DNA of 64,000 nt from Bryum argenteum (lineage: Eukaryota > Streptophyta > Bryopsida > Bryales > Bryaceae): contig CM073323.1 in the NCBI GenBank assembly GCA_037043015.1, forward strand, positions 25,882,758 through 25,946,757. The letters run 5' to 3'. Below the pieces are notes generated by a model that saw nothing but the letters and a program-made list of their open reading frames with translations, searched no databases and was not told the DNA's origin. Positions 12,141 to 29,916 of the stretch are shown one piece after another. A program made the position numbers and the translations under genes. Numbering within the stretch: position 1 is the stretch's first letter; each line of letters opens with the position of its first letter.

Positions 12141-14380
12141 ATGAGGGGTGAGAGTGTTGGAGATGGTGGTAGGCGAGTGATCGAGCAGTTGCGGGGGTGG
12201 CGATCGCAGCCTGGAAACGTGATCGTGGCCAGCTTGTCGGCGCTGCTGGTGACGCTGATCATCGTGTATGTGGTGCAAGAGCGGCAGCAGAGAAAGCGGC
12301 TTCCGCCGGGCCCGCGGCCATGGCCCATTCTTGGCAATCTGCCGCATCTCGGCGAACGGCCGCATCAAGCTCTCAGCTCCCTTGCGGCCAAATACGGTGG
12401 CCTCATGTTCATCAGGATGGGTATTCTCTCTCAGTCCCCATCCCACATGGCGAATGTTCGATCAATTCTTGGTGGTCAGGCATCCGGATGATGTGAGAAT
12501 GTTTCTTGTTTGTCAGGCTCGCGGCCGTTCATCGTCGTGTCGAATACAGCCGTGGCGAAGGAGCTCTTTCGAACGATCGACAGTCCGTTCCTGTCGCGGC
12601 CGTTGCGACTGTCAGCCAAAATCTGGTCTGGAGGTCGGAGCCTGGGGAATACTCCCTACGGTCCTTACTGGCGGGAGCTTCGGAAGTTCCTTTCAACGGA
12701 GCTCTTCTCCAGCCGGCGTCAAGCGTCAAACCAGAAAAGCCGCACCGAAGAGATCCATTACATGATGAAGCTTCTCCTTCAATCCTCTAAGCAAGACGCC
12801 GACGTGAACATGAAATCTTGGTTGTATGGTGTATCCTCTAACCAGATGACGCGAATGCTTGTCAACAAAAGGTAATCATACAGATCATTGCAGATTGCAT
12901 GCTTGTGCGTTCAATTTGAGAGTTGAGATTTGGTTGTTTGATGATCGATAACACGTACCTTTGCAGGTATTATGGCGATGGAGTAACTTCGAATGAGCAA
13001 GGCCGAAAAGACATCGAGGAAATGCTAACTCGTATGGTCGCCATGTTTAGTCGGCCGGTCATCAGTGACTACGTCCCCTGGCTGAGCTTCGTCCCCAAGT
13101 TGCAGGGTGTCGAAACCCAATTTCAGAATGAACGCGCCTTCGCAATCTCTGTCACCGACAAACTGATCGAGAAGCAGAAGCACCGCAGTTGCGCCGAGGA
13201 ACGGCAGCGACAGTCAGAGCCTGAATACGTGCCAGATTTTATCGACGTGATGATGGAAACAAAGCTGGAAAACGGGCAACATATTCCCGACGAGGACCTG
13301 AATATGATCTTCATGGTAGGGATTCATTGCAATCATACTACAAATAAAGTCCTTTACGAACGCTAAACCTCAATTTTGTCGAATAGGCACTTCAGTACAG
13401 AAAACGTCACAATAAACACTAAGTAGGTGGAAAGATGGTACTTGAAAGTAAGAAGTGAGTTGAGGAAGGAACTCTACTGTAGGTTGTGCAACAATGGAAA
13501 GACATAAGACATAGATTGTGTAGTTAGTACAAGCTGCGAAAGTGAGCCAAAGTAGAAAGTGAGCAAAGTGTTGTGTAGTTAATTATGATCAAGTTATAGC
13601 AACGTATTTAAGGGTGTGTCAGTCTAGTATCAAAGGGGAAGCGTGCATTACTAATTGGTAATCTCATCCTACATGACTCCATGCCAAAATAACACATGTA
13701 GTATTGTCAATTTATTGAGATTGAGGTTGCTACAATTGATGTGATTGTTCCAGGACATTTTGAGTGGAGGCACAGAGACGACATCAACAACCTTGGAGTG
13801 GGCGATGGCGGAGCTCATGATGCATCCTGAAGTAATGAAGCAAGCACAAGAGGAGCTAGATGCGGTAGTTGGAAGTCATCGGGTTGTGGAGGAAGATGAC
13901 ATCAAGAATCTCCCGTTTCTACAAGCTATCATCAAAGAGGCCTTTCGATTGCATCCGGCAGTTCCTCTCTCCCTCCCACGATTATCAATACAAGCTACGG
14001 AGTTGCTTGGTTACCAGCTTCCAAATGAGATGGGGCTCCTCCTTAACCTCTACGCCATCCATCGCGATCCGGCAGTATATGAAGAGCCAGAGATTTTCAG
14101 CCCCACAAGGTTCATTGAACAACACCCTGACGTGACTCCAACTTCGGGATTCGATCACTATGAGCTCATCCCATTTAGTGCCGGCCGCCGCATGTGCCCT
14201 GCTTACAATCTCGGTACCTTGATGATCAACCTTATTCTAGCTCACCTCCTCCACAGCTTCAATTGGTCATTGCCTGATGGTGAAAATCTTGATATGGCGG
14301 AGGCAATTGGCATAACCTTGCAAAAGGCAACACGGCTTCGCCTTGTCGCACACCCAAGAGCTCCTGCGTTCTTGTATTGA
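12141..14380 (+). CDS. Cytochrome P450, A-type (CYP71-clan-like)
   Basis: Exons 12141-12420, 12517-12871, 12967-13315 and 13754-14380 join in frame to 536 residues, a normal plant P450 length. An N-terminal membrane anchor (about residues 25-45) is followed by the proline hinge LPPGPRPWP. Exon 4 starts with the I-helix oxygen-binding motif GGTETT (333-338), then the ExxR pair E390/R393, a PTRF-type motif (446-448) and the heme loop FSAGRRMCPA with ligand Cys476. The last Gly of the usual FxxGxRxCxG is Ala here, as in some CYP71-clan members. The phase-0 intron just before the I-helix is the classic A-type P450 intron. It should be an endoplasmic-reticulum monooxygenase; the substrate cannot be told from sequence. 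The ATG at 12141 places the anchor correctly; a GTG upstream is not used. Confidence 0.92.
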
Positions 14381-14719
14381 TGTTTTTTATCAACATGTGC
14401 AAATGCTTCACTCATTTGTAATTATCTTATTGTCCATTCCTTGATGTTAGCTTGTATGATAATGTAGTGTGAGCTTGTAATTTTCGTTAGTGTTTGCTCA
14501 AACATTGTTTTGAAACATATTTTGTATGTGCATCGAGTGTCTTTGCATTGCATGACTAGGATCTATTATTCATTATCAAACATGTAGTGGTTTCATCTCA
14601 AGTATTATTTGACGATGATAAGTTTCAGATTTCTTTCTCATGCAAGCTCTCATATGTTTTGATCGAGAACTCATGGTGGCCACATAAATCTCCAAGTAAT
14701 TACAAAGGACAATCTCCAT
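14381..14719. other. 3' flank of the P450 gene
   Basis: AT-rich sequence after the TGA stop, with several AATTATCTTATTG and TTTGTATGTG stretches that could serve in polyadenylation. No gene or element is seen before the TTAA element at 14720. Confidence 0.5.
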
Positions 14720-15062
14720 TTAACCCTTAAACGCCCATGGGCTCTGAAATGGGCAGCCCAAAATTCGATCACAACATCTTTTCGACTTGGGCATCATGAA
14801 TAGTGCACTTTTTGAACTTGGGCATCATGAATGAACCAATCAATGATGAACTTGCAACCTCCTACAAGGTTATGTACCACCCCAACCTACCTACCACAAT
14901 CTTTCAAAGTACAAAATCACTCATACAAATTGTGATTTCAATTGTATAATTTCACATTTTGAATGCATCACAAGAAGGTGACAAGTTGTGTACAGTGAGA
15001 GCTACGGAGGAGATTCCGTTGGAATCAAGCCCCTCGGGCTTGCTTGGGCATTTAAGGGTTAA
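14720..15062. mobile_element. TTAA-bounded short MITE (best-preserved copy)
   Basis: A 343-bp element has TTAA at both ends and terminal inverted repeats CCCTTAAACGCCCA and CCCTTAAATGCCCA, 13 of 14 matching. Three bases inside each end lies a second TTAA. The interior matches, in the same or opposite orientation, the copies at 10270, 19837, 20211 and 36727. There is no coding capacity. The structure is a non-autonomous DNA transposon with a TTAA target duplication. Confidence 0.85.
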
Positions 15063-15360
15063 AGACCGGAGCATGTCAAGAAATCATTGTTACCGTGCAA
15101 GGCTTAGACCTGCCAGAGTTAACAAAGCATACATTATCGTTTTCACCTTCATTTTTCATGTATTTATGGTGTACATATATTTTTGTCTAAACGGTTTTAG
15201 GTACACTTATGGGTTTCACTTCCAAAATTCATGATCAGTTGAATATAAATTCAAAATTTAAGATTCCAATTGATCCAAAGTAATACATACTTGGAAATTT
15301 TTCCATTATTTATTTCCTTGTCCACTCCCCAATGAGCTTCCCAATCTAAAATTTCACTTA

Positions 15361-15720
15361 TTAACCCCGTACTAACCTTCCTTGAAGCCCGAAATGGGTT
15401 CTTGCAATTTCGGGCACCATAGATGAAGAAGTTAAAAGTAATATTTTTGTCTAAGATTTTTAGTGGGTGCTTCTCATACTACAAAGTGGGTGTGATAAAA
15501 TTTGCAAAGTGAAATTTCAGTATTTGAGTCTTTTAGGACAATCCTTGGGTTGCGAGCTGAGATGGGGCACCTTAAAAAAGTAATTTTTTGATTTTTTTCA
15601 AGAAATATGTTCATTACTAAATCACTACTCAAATTCCAAAGAAACTCATATAAAAATCTATCGATTTTTACAAGGGCAACCTCCAAATAGTTCAAAAACA
15701 ATCTTCACAATGCCCAATAA
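15361..15720. mobile_element. Diverged end of the 930-bp TTAA element family
   Basis: The sequence starts TTAACCCC and then follows the reverse complement of the right part of the 46648-47584 element for about 350 bases, including the GTTAAAAGTAATA and AAAATTTGCAAAG blocks. The far end could not be paired cleanly. A short stretch near 16120-16175 resembles another part of the family in the opposite orientation. It is an old, rearranged copy. Confidence 0.6.
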
Positions 15721-16917
15721 AACTTGGGAGACAAACTTTGGATGTTACGATCTCTCAAATGATAAACACCCATCGGTCAACTTCTCGAACAATGACTAGA
15801 TATAGTCTTATGTATAAGATCTTAGGATTAGAAATTCAAAATAAGGAAAAATATTTGGCTTACACCCCTACGACTCTACGAGTGCATAGAGGTAAAGATT
15901 CATAGTTTTGAGGTTTCAAACTCTCAAAAAACACCAAGGAAGTTTAGGAGTTAAGCCTCCTACCTTAGTCCTCCAATACTAAGCCCCAGAACTTTATTTC
16001 ACTTCTTAAATCTCAAAATTGCTCTCTTTTAATGCAAACTCAAATATCTAATCTTACAAAGTATTTTGAAAATCTTTAAGGGTAGAATCTAGTATCTGAC
16101 TTGCACATGATCATGTACATCAAATCTTAGACTACAATTTCTTACCATTTGTCAAATCATAACGTTCAAAGTTGGAGAATTCCCCCCCCCCCCCCTTTTT
16201 CTTGTCAAAAGAAATCGCAATGTTTTGGAGCCCAAAAAATCCTATTTAAAATCAAATTTTCATTTGAGGCTACTCGAATTCTTGTTTCTATGCAAGTTAG
16301 GTACATGTTTACATAAGCTCTACATGCTTGATTTTCACATGAGTATTTTCTATCTTTGCCACAAGCCTATATTTGATGGTAAAGGAAATTATCATGTGAG
16401 AAAAGACAAACGGTGAGAACACCTGTATACACATACTGAAAATCAAACTTGAAAAGAAATAAAATCTCAATCCCTAATGAATTTATAGAGTTACTACAAC
16501 CTAATTGTTTTCCGTTAGGAAATATGAGGACATACTTTCATCATGCTCTAGTACTAACACTAAATTTGATAATTAGTGTTAGATTATTATAAGATTTGAA
16601 AATGCTATAAGTTTTTACTTTTGTTTAAAAAAAATTTACCAAGAGCATTGATTCTGATACTATATAAGGACCCCCATCTTGGCCAATATAGTGGGTAAAA
16701 TTATTGAACAACAGTAAAAACTTATAATGTTCATGTTTATGTAAATTAGTGTAGCTAAATTTAGGAGTGAAGAATCACTAAAGGACAAGTTTTTTTAAAA
16801 GGTTAAATGGTGCATGAAAAAGTCTATACGATATCCAAAAAGAATTTTGACTTTGTAATGCAAATCAAAAGTGAACATGAGCCCCACCAAAGCCGTCAAA
16901 ACGACAATAAATTGGCT

Positions 16918-17013
16918 ACATGCAACTTTAGGAGTTAAAAAACATGCAACTTTAGGAGTTAAAGAACATGCAACTTTAGGAGTTAAAGAACATGCAACTT
17001 TAGGAGTTAAAGA
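16918..17013. repeat. 24-bp tandem repeat, four units
   Basis: Four copies of ACATGCAACTTTAGGAGTTA plus four more bases stand in tandem. The first unit differs from the rest by a single base. Because 24 is a multiple of three, the array is open in several frames and gives false repeat-protein frames on both strands. Confidence 0.9.
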
Positions 17014-18046
17014 ACATGCACAGACTAATGCACATGTGAACGTTGTGAATGTGCTACCTTCGATTGTATCGATAAGAAATGAGAAGGAAGGCACCTGTGA
17101 CCCTGACGGACAAGAGTCTTCAATGACGGCTGGAATCCGCAAAAGCCAAAGTTGCACAGCAATGACCAAGGCCACTGATAGGACTCGTACTGCATGAGCC
17201 CTACGTACAGTACAGTACCCAACCTCACATGCACACAGTACTCAAAACTGGAGCGGTATCATTAATGAATAATGAAGCACTAGGCTTCTTCACCCACATG
17301 TACTGTACATAAGAGCTTCTTCACTCAACAGTAGGATGTCCTCCTAGTAAACATTACAGGGTGCAAAAGTAGAAAACACAAATATAAGACAATCTCTAAG
17401 AATACATAGCAGAATTGTAGAAGAGTTCAAAAATGATGAATCCACTCTGACTATCCTTCCGTTTACTAAAAATCGCTTACACTGTTTACTTCACTTCATA
17501 TTAGGAAATCAGAAAGCACTCTTGAGCACTCTCATCATTGAGCACTCTCCCATATATACTGTACACCACTCTTCTTCTGAGATATTTTTTGAAGGTTGAT
17601 GGTCAATGTCAGTCAACAGGCCCGAACTTTTGACATAGACACCAGAGTACGTACATAGAGAAATTCAAAAATACATTCAACTCAATAATGCTGTTTTGAG
17701 TGCACCTGTTGCAGACGATAAGTTCTAAGTACCAAGGTTAGTGCAGGATAAAGAATGATTGTATAGAATTGCCTTGCAGTTATTGTACCGTACACTATGC
17801 TTTCCGAAGTGAAAGAATGTGTGATTCTATCAAACTTAGGGCTCTAAGTTTGTTGCAGAGACGATATATAGTTTGTAACAGCATCTCCACGGGCTTCCGG
17901 AAGCTCAGGTACCGGAGGGAGCGATAGTTCAAGCTCTTGCAAGAAAAAAAAACTGCCTAGACATGCTCTATCATGCAATCTTAGCATGCATGAAATTCAT
18001 ACTACTCTTAGTGGTCAAGGAATTGTGAGGGTCTGAATTGTGTGCT

Positions 18047-18084
18047 GGTGAGTAAGCGGCATAAGACTGTGCCGCTTACTCACC
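18047..18084. repeat. Perfect 15-bp stem hairpin
   Basis: GGTGAGTAAGCGGCA is followed by an 8-base spacer and its exact reverse complement. It lies about 580 bp upstream of the glucosidase start, in otherwise featureless DNA. It could fold as RNA or cruciform DNA, or be a dimeric protein site; nothing shows which. Confidence 0.85.
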
Positions 18085-18663
18085 TTCGAAGGAACTCGAT
18101 CAACACCAAAAAAAAACGTGGGATGATTGAAGAGATTCAGTCCATAGGTGGCTATCCTTTGATTGTATCAAACCTTAACTCCCGAAACTTACACATGTAT
18201 TCACGCTATCTGCTACAGTGAATGCTACACTTAGCTAGCTGGTACGTAATGGTGTTTCCTTGAAAACTTGTTGTGTTCCTAAAGGATGGTATAAAATTAT
18301 GTACAGCACAACCACACACACGCCATTGTGATGCTGAAACATGAAAACATCGCGCTTCAAACTACAATTACGCTTACGCCACAGCGACGTTGATACATTC
18401 AATGCGTAATGGAGAGTAACAAGTTATCTGATCTTTTTGTGCACAGATTCGAAATAATCGTTAGCCCTGTTCTGCCGGAGGGCACGTACAAATGTTCATA
18501 AAGTGGACATTCTGTTCATGCAAATGACAGTCGTACACACGTACCGTACGGGACTTTCCTGGCAGTAAAGACCTGTTAAATAAACCTTTTCAAACTAGTA
18601 CACAAACATTGACATCCTACCAATAAAGGGTGCGATTCATCATGGTCGATTCATTCCTGCTGT

Positions 18664-24819
<6,156 letters not shown>

Positions 24820-25931
24820 AGGTTGATGACGTTGTTGGTAGTATAGCGCATAGAAGTCACTGACATGATAATTAGTACAATATTGTAATTATATGTAAAA
24901 TAACTTTCTCCTACTTTTGTGTAACACGATAGATATGTAGACAAAAATAAGAGGTAATGGCTAGTTCAAGAATATTCTATATGCTACATTTGACTACATT
25001 TGAACTTGGAGTAATTTAGATGTAACAAGTCGTGGGCTCCCCCAATGCTTTGTAAACAAGAACATCAGATTAAAAAAATTACTCGAGAAGTTCCTCAAAA
25101 ATATACAAATGCTCAAATCTCCCCAAACAATTAATCTTTAATTGGTGAAGTAACCATACGACTGAACTAAAAAATTCCTCGAGATTCTTTGATGTTATTT
25201 GTAAATGAATATTGTATAGATAGTGTTGAAAGTCTAAAGCTCCATCTTGGTCAAAAAATCTCAACAAAGAACTTGGCCACGTAGATCTTCTTCAATGATG
25301 AAGTTCAACAATTCCTCACTTTGCTTGCATATCAATAGCATCCTGACCTCAACCTTAAATCTATGGTGATTTCAGAAATCAATTCTCAAAGGTCAACCGA
25401 TTTATTATTTGATATTCTGATGACAAACCACTATCAAAACCATCATAAAAGTAAAAGAGTATATCATCATCTTAAATCTTGATAAAGCAACTATGTTTGA
25501 CAATAGATAGTGTTGATGAAGCAACTATGTTTAACAATACATTTATCGACTTTTGAAAGAAAACACTTATTTTGGGAAGCTCCAAAAGACAACAATTGTT
25601 TTGGAGCTAAGGAAGCAATACTTGTCAAATTGATCGCCTCAAATATGAACATTTTAGCGATACATTCAAATATGAAAAGTGATCAAAATGAAGAAAGAAA
25701 ATTTCCCAATTCAACAAAAATGGATTAATGAAATATAGTAAAAGAATCTCCTGTTTTTTGGAGACATAGAAAGAAGGACACCGCAACACTAACCAAGATC
25801 ATATCTGTGTAACTTTTCTGATACAAACTTGAAACACTGGACAATGCTTTGGTGTTGCTAGAACCAGACAAACATAGATCTAGGTCAGATGATCCGGTGA
25901 ACGTATCGAGCTTGAAATTGTCGGCGGGTGA
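24820..25931. other. AT-rich intergenic region, no gene seen
   Basis: This covers the 3' flanks of the convergent glucosidase and thioesterase genes. Only short frames without motifs occur. No repeat or element terminus was recognised. Confidence 0.5.
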
Positions 25932-27256
25932 TCAGCAAGTCTCATGGCGTGATCGCCATGTCGTCTTGCCGCGAAGAATCTCCTGTTGAGTCGCATCTTG
26001 AATTCGGAGAAGATGCGTGTAGAAACAACATGCATCAGATTCGGTACTCTCCTGGTCTTCGATGGTGGACTTGGATCCTGTTAGAGACTCCACGATGTCG
26101 GCGCTGTGACATTCTCTCCGGTACTCCAGGACTATGCTCGCCAGCATGTGCGATTTCATGTGATCGACTGGTATGCTCTGCAACCGCAACCGTGAATTTT
26201 AGATATTCAGTTTCTTTGTAAGTAAGTGGCGAAGGGAAGAGTATTAAGTGAGATACGACACGTACTTCCAGGATCCAGCTGATGTACTTGAGGTTGTTCA
26301 CGTGTTGGTTCATGTCCAGATCCGCAAGACTGGATGTGAGCTGCGAGCAGACATGTTTGGCTGAGACTTCATCCAGTTTGGAGATTCTGGGGGCAGCACA
26401 TTCGTGTTGGAGATATGCAGAGAGATCGTTCGCGAAGCTGGGCTCAACCTCAGAGCGCACGTCATCAGGGAATTTGGACAAGCGCCGCGTGGTGGCGTGC
26501 ATCATGCACCACGTGCTGGTGGCGCGGGCCAGCACTTCGCCCGTTTGGAACGATCGCATGACCCAGTCGCGGCGCATCCCGTTCTTCCCCGCTTGTGCCA
26601 CCCACGAGTCGATCTCGATCACCTCCGGCCTGCACGCACGCAGTCAACCATCGTCAGCACGAAATCAATCTGGTGTGGAAGAGGATCATTCATCCGTAAA
26701 AAGATGGAAGTAGTTACCAGGCAGGATATCGAGCCACGTCCACTTGCATTTTGGTGACGACCCAGATGAGGCCTTGGCGGTTCATGGCGTGAGTGGCACC
26801 AAAGCCATCGCCAGCGATGCCCAAGAGCTGGACGTGATTGAGCGCCATCTCCTGGAACAAGCTGAGAATCTCGCGAATGGACGTGGACTTGTCAGCACCC
26901 ACTTCGTAGGAGCGGATGACGAAGAGCTGTCGGTAGACGAGAGCATTGTCGTCTGCAAAGCCACCCTGACGCAGCTGGTGGAGGGGGATCAACTCGCGCG
27001 GCACCACTGCTCTCTCCCCAGCAACATCATCGCTGCCAATCTTCTTGTGCACCACTGCTCTCTCCCCAGCAACATAGCTGCCATTCTTCTTGCGAGAGTG
27101 GCGCAACTCTTCCACTGAAATTGCGCGCTCCAGGAGCACAGCTTGCACCGCTGTAGGCCGCCTTTTACAACGAATCTCCGAGCTCTGCCTCTCGCCAATC
27201 CCAGACGTGAGCGTTGAACCCCATAACGAGACTGGCTGAATCTTAATTGCTGCCAT
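25932..27256 (-). CDS. FATB-like: Acyl-ACP thioesterase, FatB-like (copy 1)
   Basis: Exons on the minus strand, 27256-26718, 26629-26266 and 26177-25932, join in frame to 382 residues, similar to plant FatB. The protein would release free fatty acids from acyl carrier protein in the plastid stroma. The hotdog-domain blocks VIRSYEVGADKSTSI, MALNHVQLLG and GKNGMRRDW are FatB-type rather than FatA-type. The catalytic set is Asp285, Asn287 and His289 in DMNQHVNN, with Glu323-Cys324 in EYRREC. The first 100 residues act as a presumed transit peptide and contain an internal duplication of a VAGERAVV-containing segment; the hydrophobic anchor typical of FatB is not obvious. It stands head to head with a near-identical copy at 29917. 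Chain-length preference cannot be read from the sequence. Confidence 0.9.
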
Positions 27257-29916
27257 CGCTCAAATGTTCTCACTCGGATCTCACTTGTATACAATCACTG
27301 CCAAATGCACTTACTACTGCAAGTCGATTCTGAAGCTCGAAGTTGGAGATTCGAGAGTTGCGATTGATGCATTCTAGCTTTGGTACTTGTATACATTCTT
27401 GAGCAATTGTTCAAGTGTACACGGGCTGCACCTAATGGCTTGACTTGCCTGGGCTTCGTGGAGGAGGGTGCATTGTCGCTGTGAAAGTGGCTGTCTTTGC
27501 GAATTGTTGTGCCTCTCACCTAATTCACTCAGCAACCTTGTTGAAATCAGGGGCGCCGACCGCGCCGACGCGTGACTGTGGTCCTGCAGCAGGATCAGAT
27601 AATCACCATAGAAAGTACTTGCATTGAAAGACAACGATAGAAACGATAATTCTCAATATTCCTCAAAAGTGGCACTTTTAGGGAGGTTACAGAAAACACG
27701 TAAAATCGGGACAAAAGTGGGAGAATGGTACTTGAAATTATCAATGCCATTTTGATGAAAGTCCCCATATGTCGTGCATGTGAAATTAGAACATTTGTGT
27801 GACAAAAGCTTTCAAGGCTTTCAAGAGTTGGGTGTTCTGAAACATTTAAGGTGTGTGATGGGGATATTCCAAGTGATACAAATTATGATGGTACTAGTAC
27901 AGTTTGAATAATGCAATTTGACCATTGGTTCAAAGCAAAGGAGACTGACCGATCGTTTTCAGGAGTGAATGTGGCTGCCGTGTACAACGCAGTTTCAGCA
28001 AACACTGTTAAATCAGCCATGAATGTTGAGTCACCTTTTGTTTGACATTCAGTTGAAGGAATGTGCATGTTCTGACTTGTGCTCGTGACATGCAAAGAAA
28101 GAAAAAGAAAAAGAAGAGAGGTAGGATTCTCTTTTTGCAGATTTGTGGTGAAACTGATGGCGAGCTTTTTGAAATTTGCGACATTACATGTGCTTTTGAG
28201 AAAATTGTAGATTTAAGGAATGTAAAATCACATTCTGGTAGATTTGTGGTATTTCATTTGGGGCAGTGTTGTCTTATTAGACAAAACTCTTATTCATTTG
28301 AAAAACACAATTTTAGATGAGATGTACATTTGATACATTGATGTACATCTCATCTAAATTGCCATGCATTGGAAGCTCTTCTACATATACAGTTGAAAGT
28401 ATAAAACTTGAAAAGGTGATCATTTCTTGTGGTGCTCGCAAATTGGTCACTCCAAACGGCGGATGGCGTGAGCTTTCCTGTAAACCTCAAGGTGCCAGAA
28501 GTGGTTTAGGAGAATTCTACTCAATACTCCCTGCCAACGGTTCTCAATTTGACCAACGAGAGTCTTAGAAAGCAATGATTTTCATGCCCAATGAGACAAG
28601 TAAGGTTTTTTGTCTTGTTGCTGTAGCGAGAGCGAGAACTTACGACAAGTGACGTCAATTTGACGAGACTAGGAGTTTGTTGGCGTCATAGGGGAAAAAT
28701 GATGTAAGTCTCCCCGATTACATTAGGGTGAGAAAATTGAGGTCCTCCCAGTATGTGCCGTCCACGAGCTTAGCTAGTCACACAAGGATACTCTAGTTTC
28801 AAATTTTGGTGAAGTTTAAAAGTATCTATAGGATATAAATTTGGGGCAAGTCTTGGGATCATATATGGGATTATAACACAATTTTGACAAATTTTTGCAC
28901 ACTCTAACTTGAGAAGTGAACTTCAGGAGTAATTAACTCCTGATGGAAGAGGAATTTAGAAGCAAGAACAATCTTGACGAGAAGATATGCACAACCATTA
29001 GGATATATAGACCGTTTCACCTTCAATGAGTAAAATTTGAACAATGTGAACATCAAAATCGATTAAAAAAATACTTTTTATATTTTACTTGAGATGAGAT
29101 GAAATACTTGCAACACCAAAAACTTTTACAAATGTTGTAAATCACTCTTCGTATCGAACTTGCACTGACTCAATGACATTTTCATATATTTTTAAATAAC
29201 ACTTTATTTACTAACATTTACTATTTATTTATTTATTTATTAACACTTTAAAAACAAATGACTTGTCAACCATTTGAGGAGCCAATGGCACTTTTCCTTT
29301 TATATTCTTTCTTTTGAGACAAATAATGTAAATATCATTTGAGGTATAAGTTAATGACACTTGGATGTCCAAAGTTCAGGGAAACTTAAAAGAGAGCCAT
29401 TTCGACGGAAGTTGACGGATTCGACGAAAAATACCACTCTGGTCATTGCTACTTTGAAAGTTGATCACAGATGCAATTGGTTCACAGTCAACCACACCGC
29501 CGATCTGCATCTAAAAATGAATCATAAAAGCTTCCATTTCCACAAGGCAGCTGTAGCTCGCTTTCAACCTTTCAACGGAGTTGCTGAACAAATCTGGTGA
29601 AACTGGCCCCATCAGTGGCGTCACTGGGTTTCACCTACCTGAAACAACAGAACTTCAAGGTCTTCCAGACAAACTTCAGATCTACCGATGCAAGGAAAGC
29701 CGAATCCAATCCAGTGAATATAAATGAGTGAATATATTCAAAAAGGATTCCATTCTTCGGCAAGGAACTTCACAAACCAGAACAGAGCTTGCAGTTGGTG
29801 TATAGCATACTGAGACCGTATGTATTCCGTCGTCCGAGAGATACTGATTGGCAGTTATTCATTTTTCAGTGCTGTGTCAGAGAATAGCATTAGGATGACA
29901 TAACTGACGTTTCGCA
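27257..29916. other. Region between the two divergent thioesterase genes
   Basis: This 2.66-kb spacer should hold both promoters. I see no gene in it: frames at 27374-27634 (-) and 28317-28568 (+) lack motifs and good context. It contains an imperfect hairpin at 28308-28361 and AT-rich stretches around 29150-29300. Confidence 0.5.
28308..28361. repeat. Inverted repeat with 18-bp perfect stem
   Basis: TTTAGATGAGATGTACAT is followed, after about 11 bases, by its exact reverse complement; the pairing extends outward by a few more bases with one bulge. It lies between the two divergent thioesterase genes. Function unknown. Confidence 0.85.

Larger units (their letters stand above)
15721..18663. 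other. AT-rich intergenic region without a supported gene
   Basis: No frame longer than about 125 codons occurs and none has a recognisable domain. The region holds a poly-C run near 16184-16195, a 24-bp tandem repeat at 16918-17013 and a perfect hairpin at 18047-18084. The last few hundred bases before 18664 probably hold the promoter of the glucosidase gene. Confidence 0.5.

Noticed and set aside
16918-17013. Apparent repeat protein with HATLGVKE units
   Set aside because: A 24-bp non-coding tandem repeat keeps the frame open by arithmetic; surrounding sequence is not coding-like.
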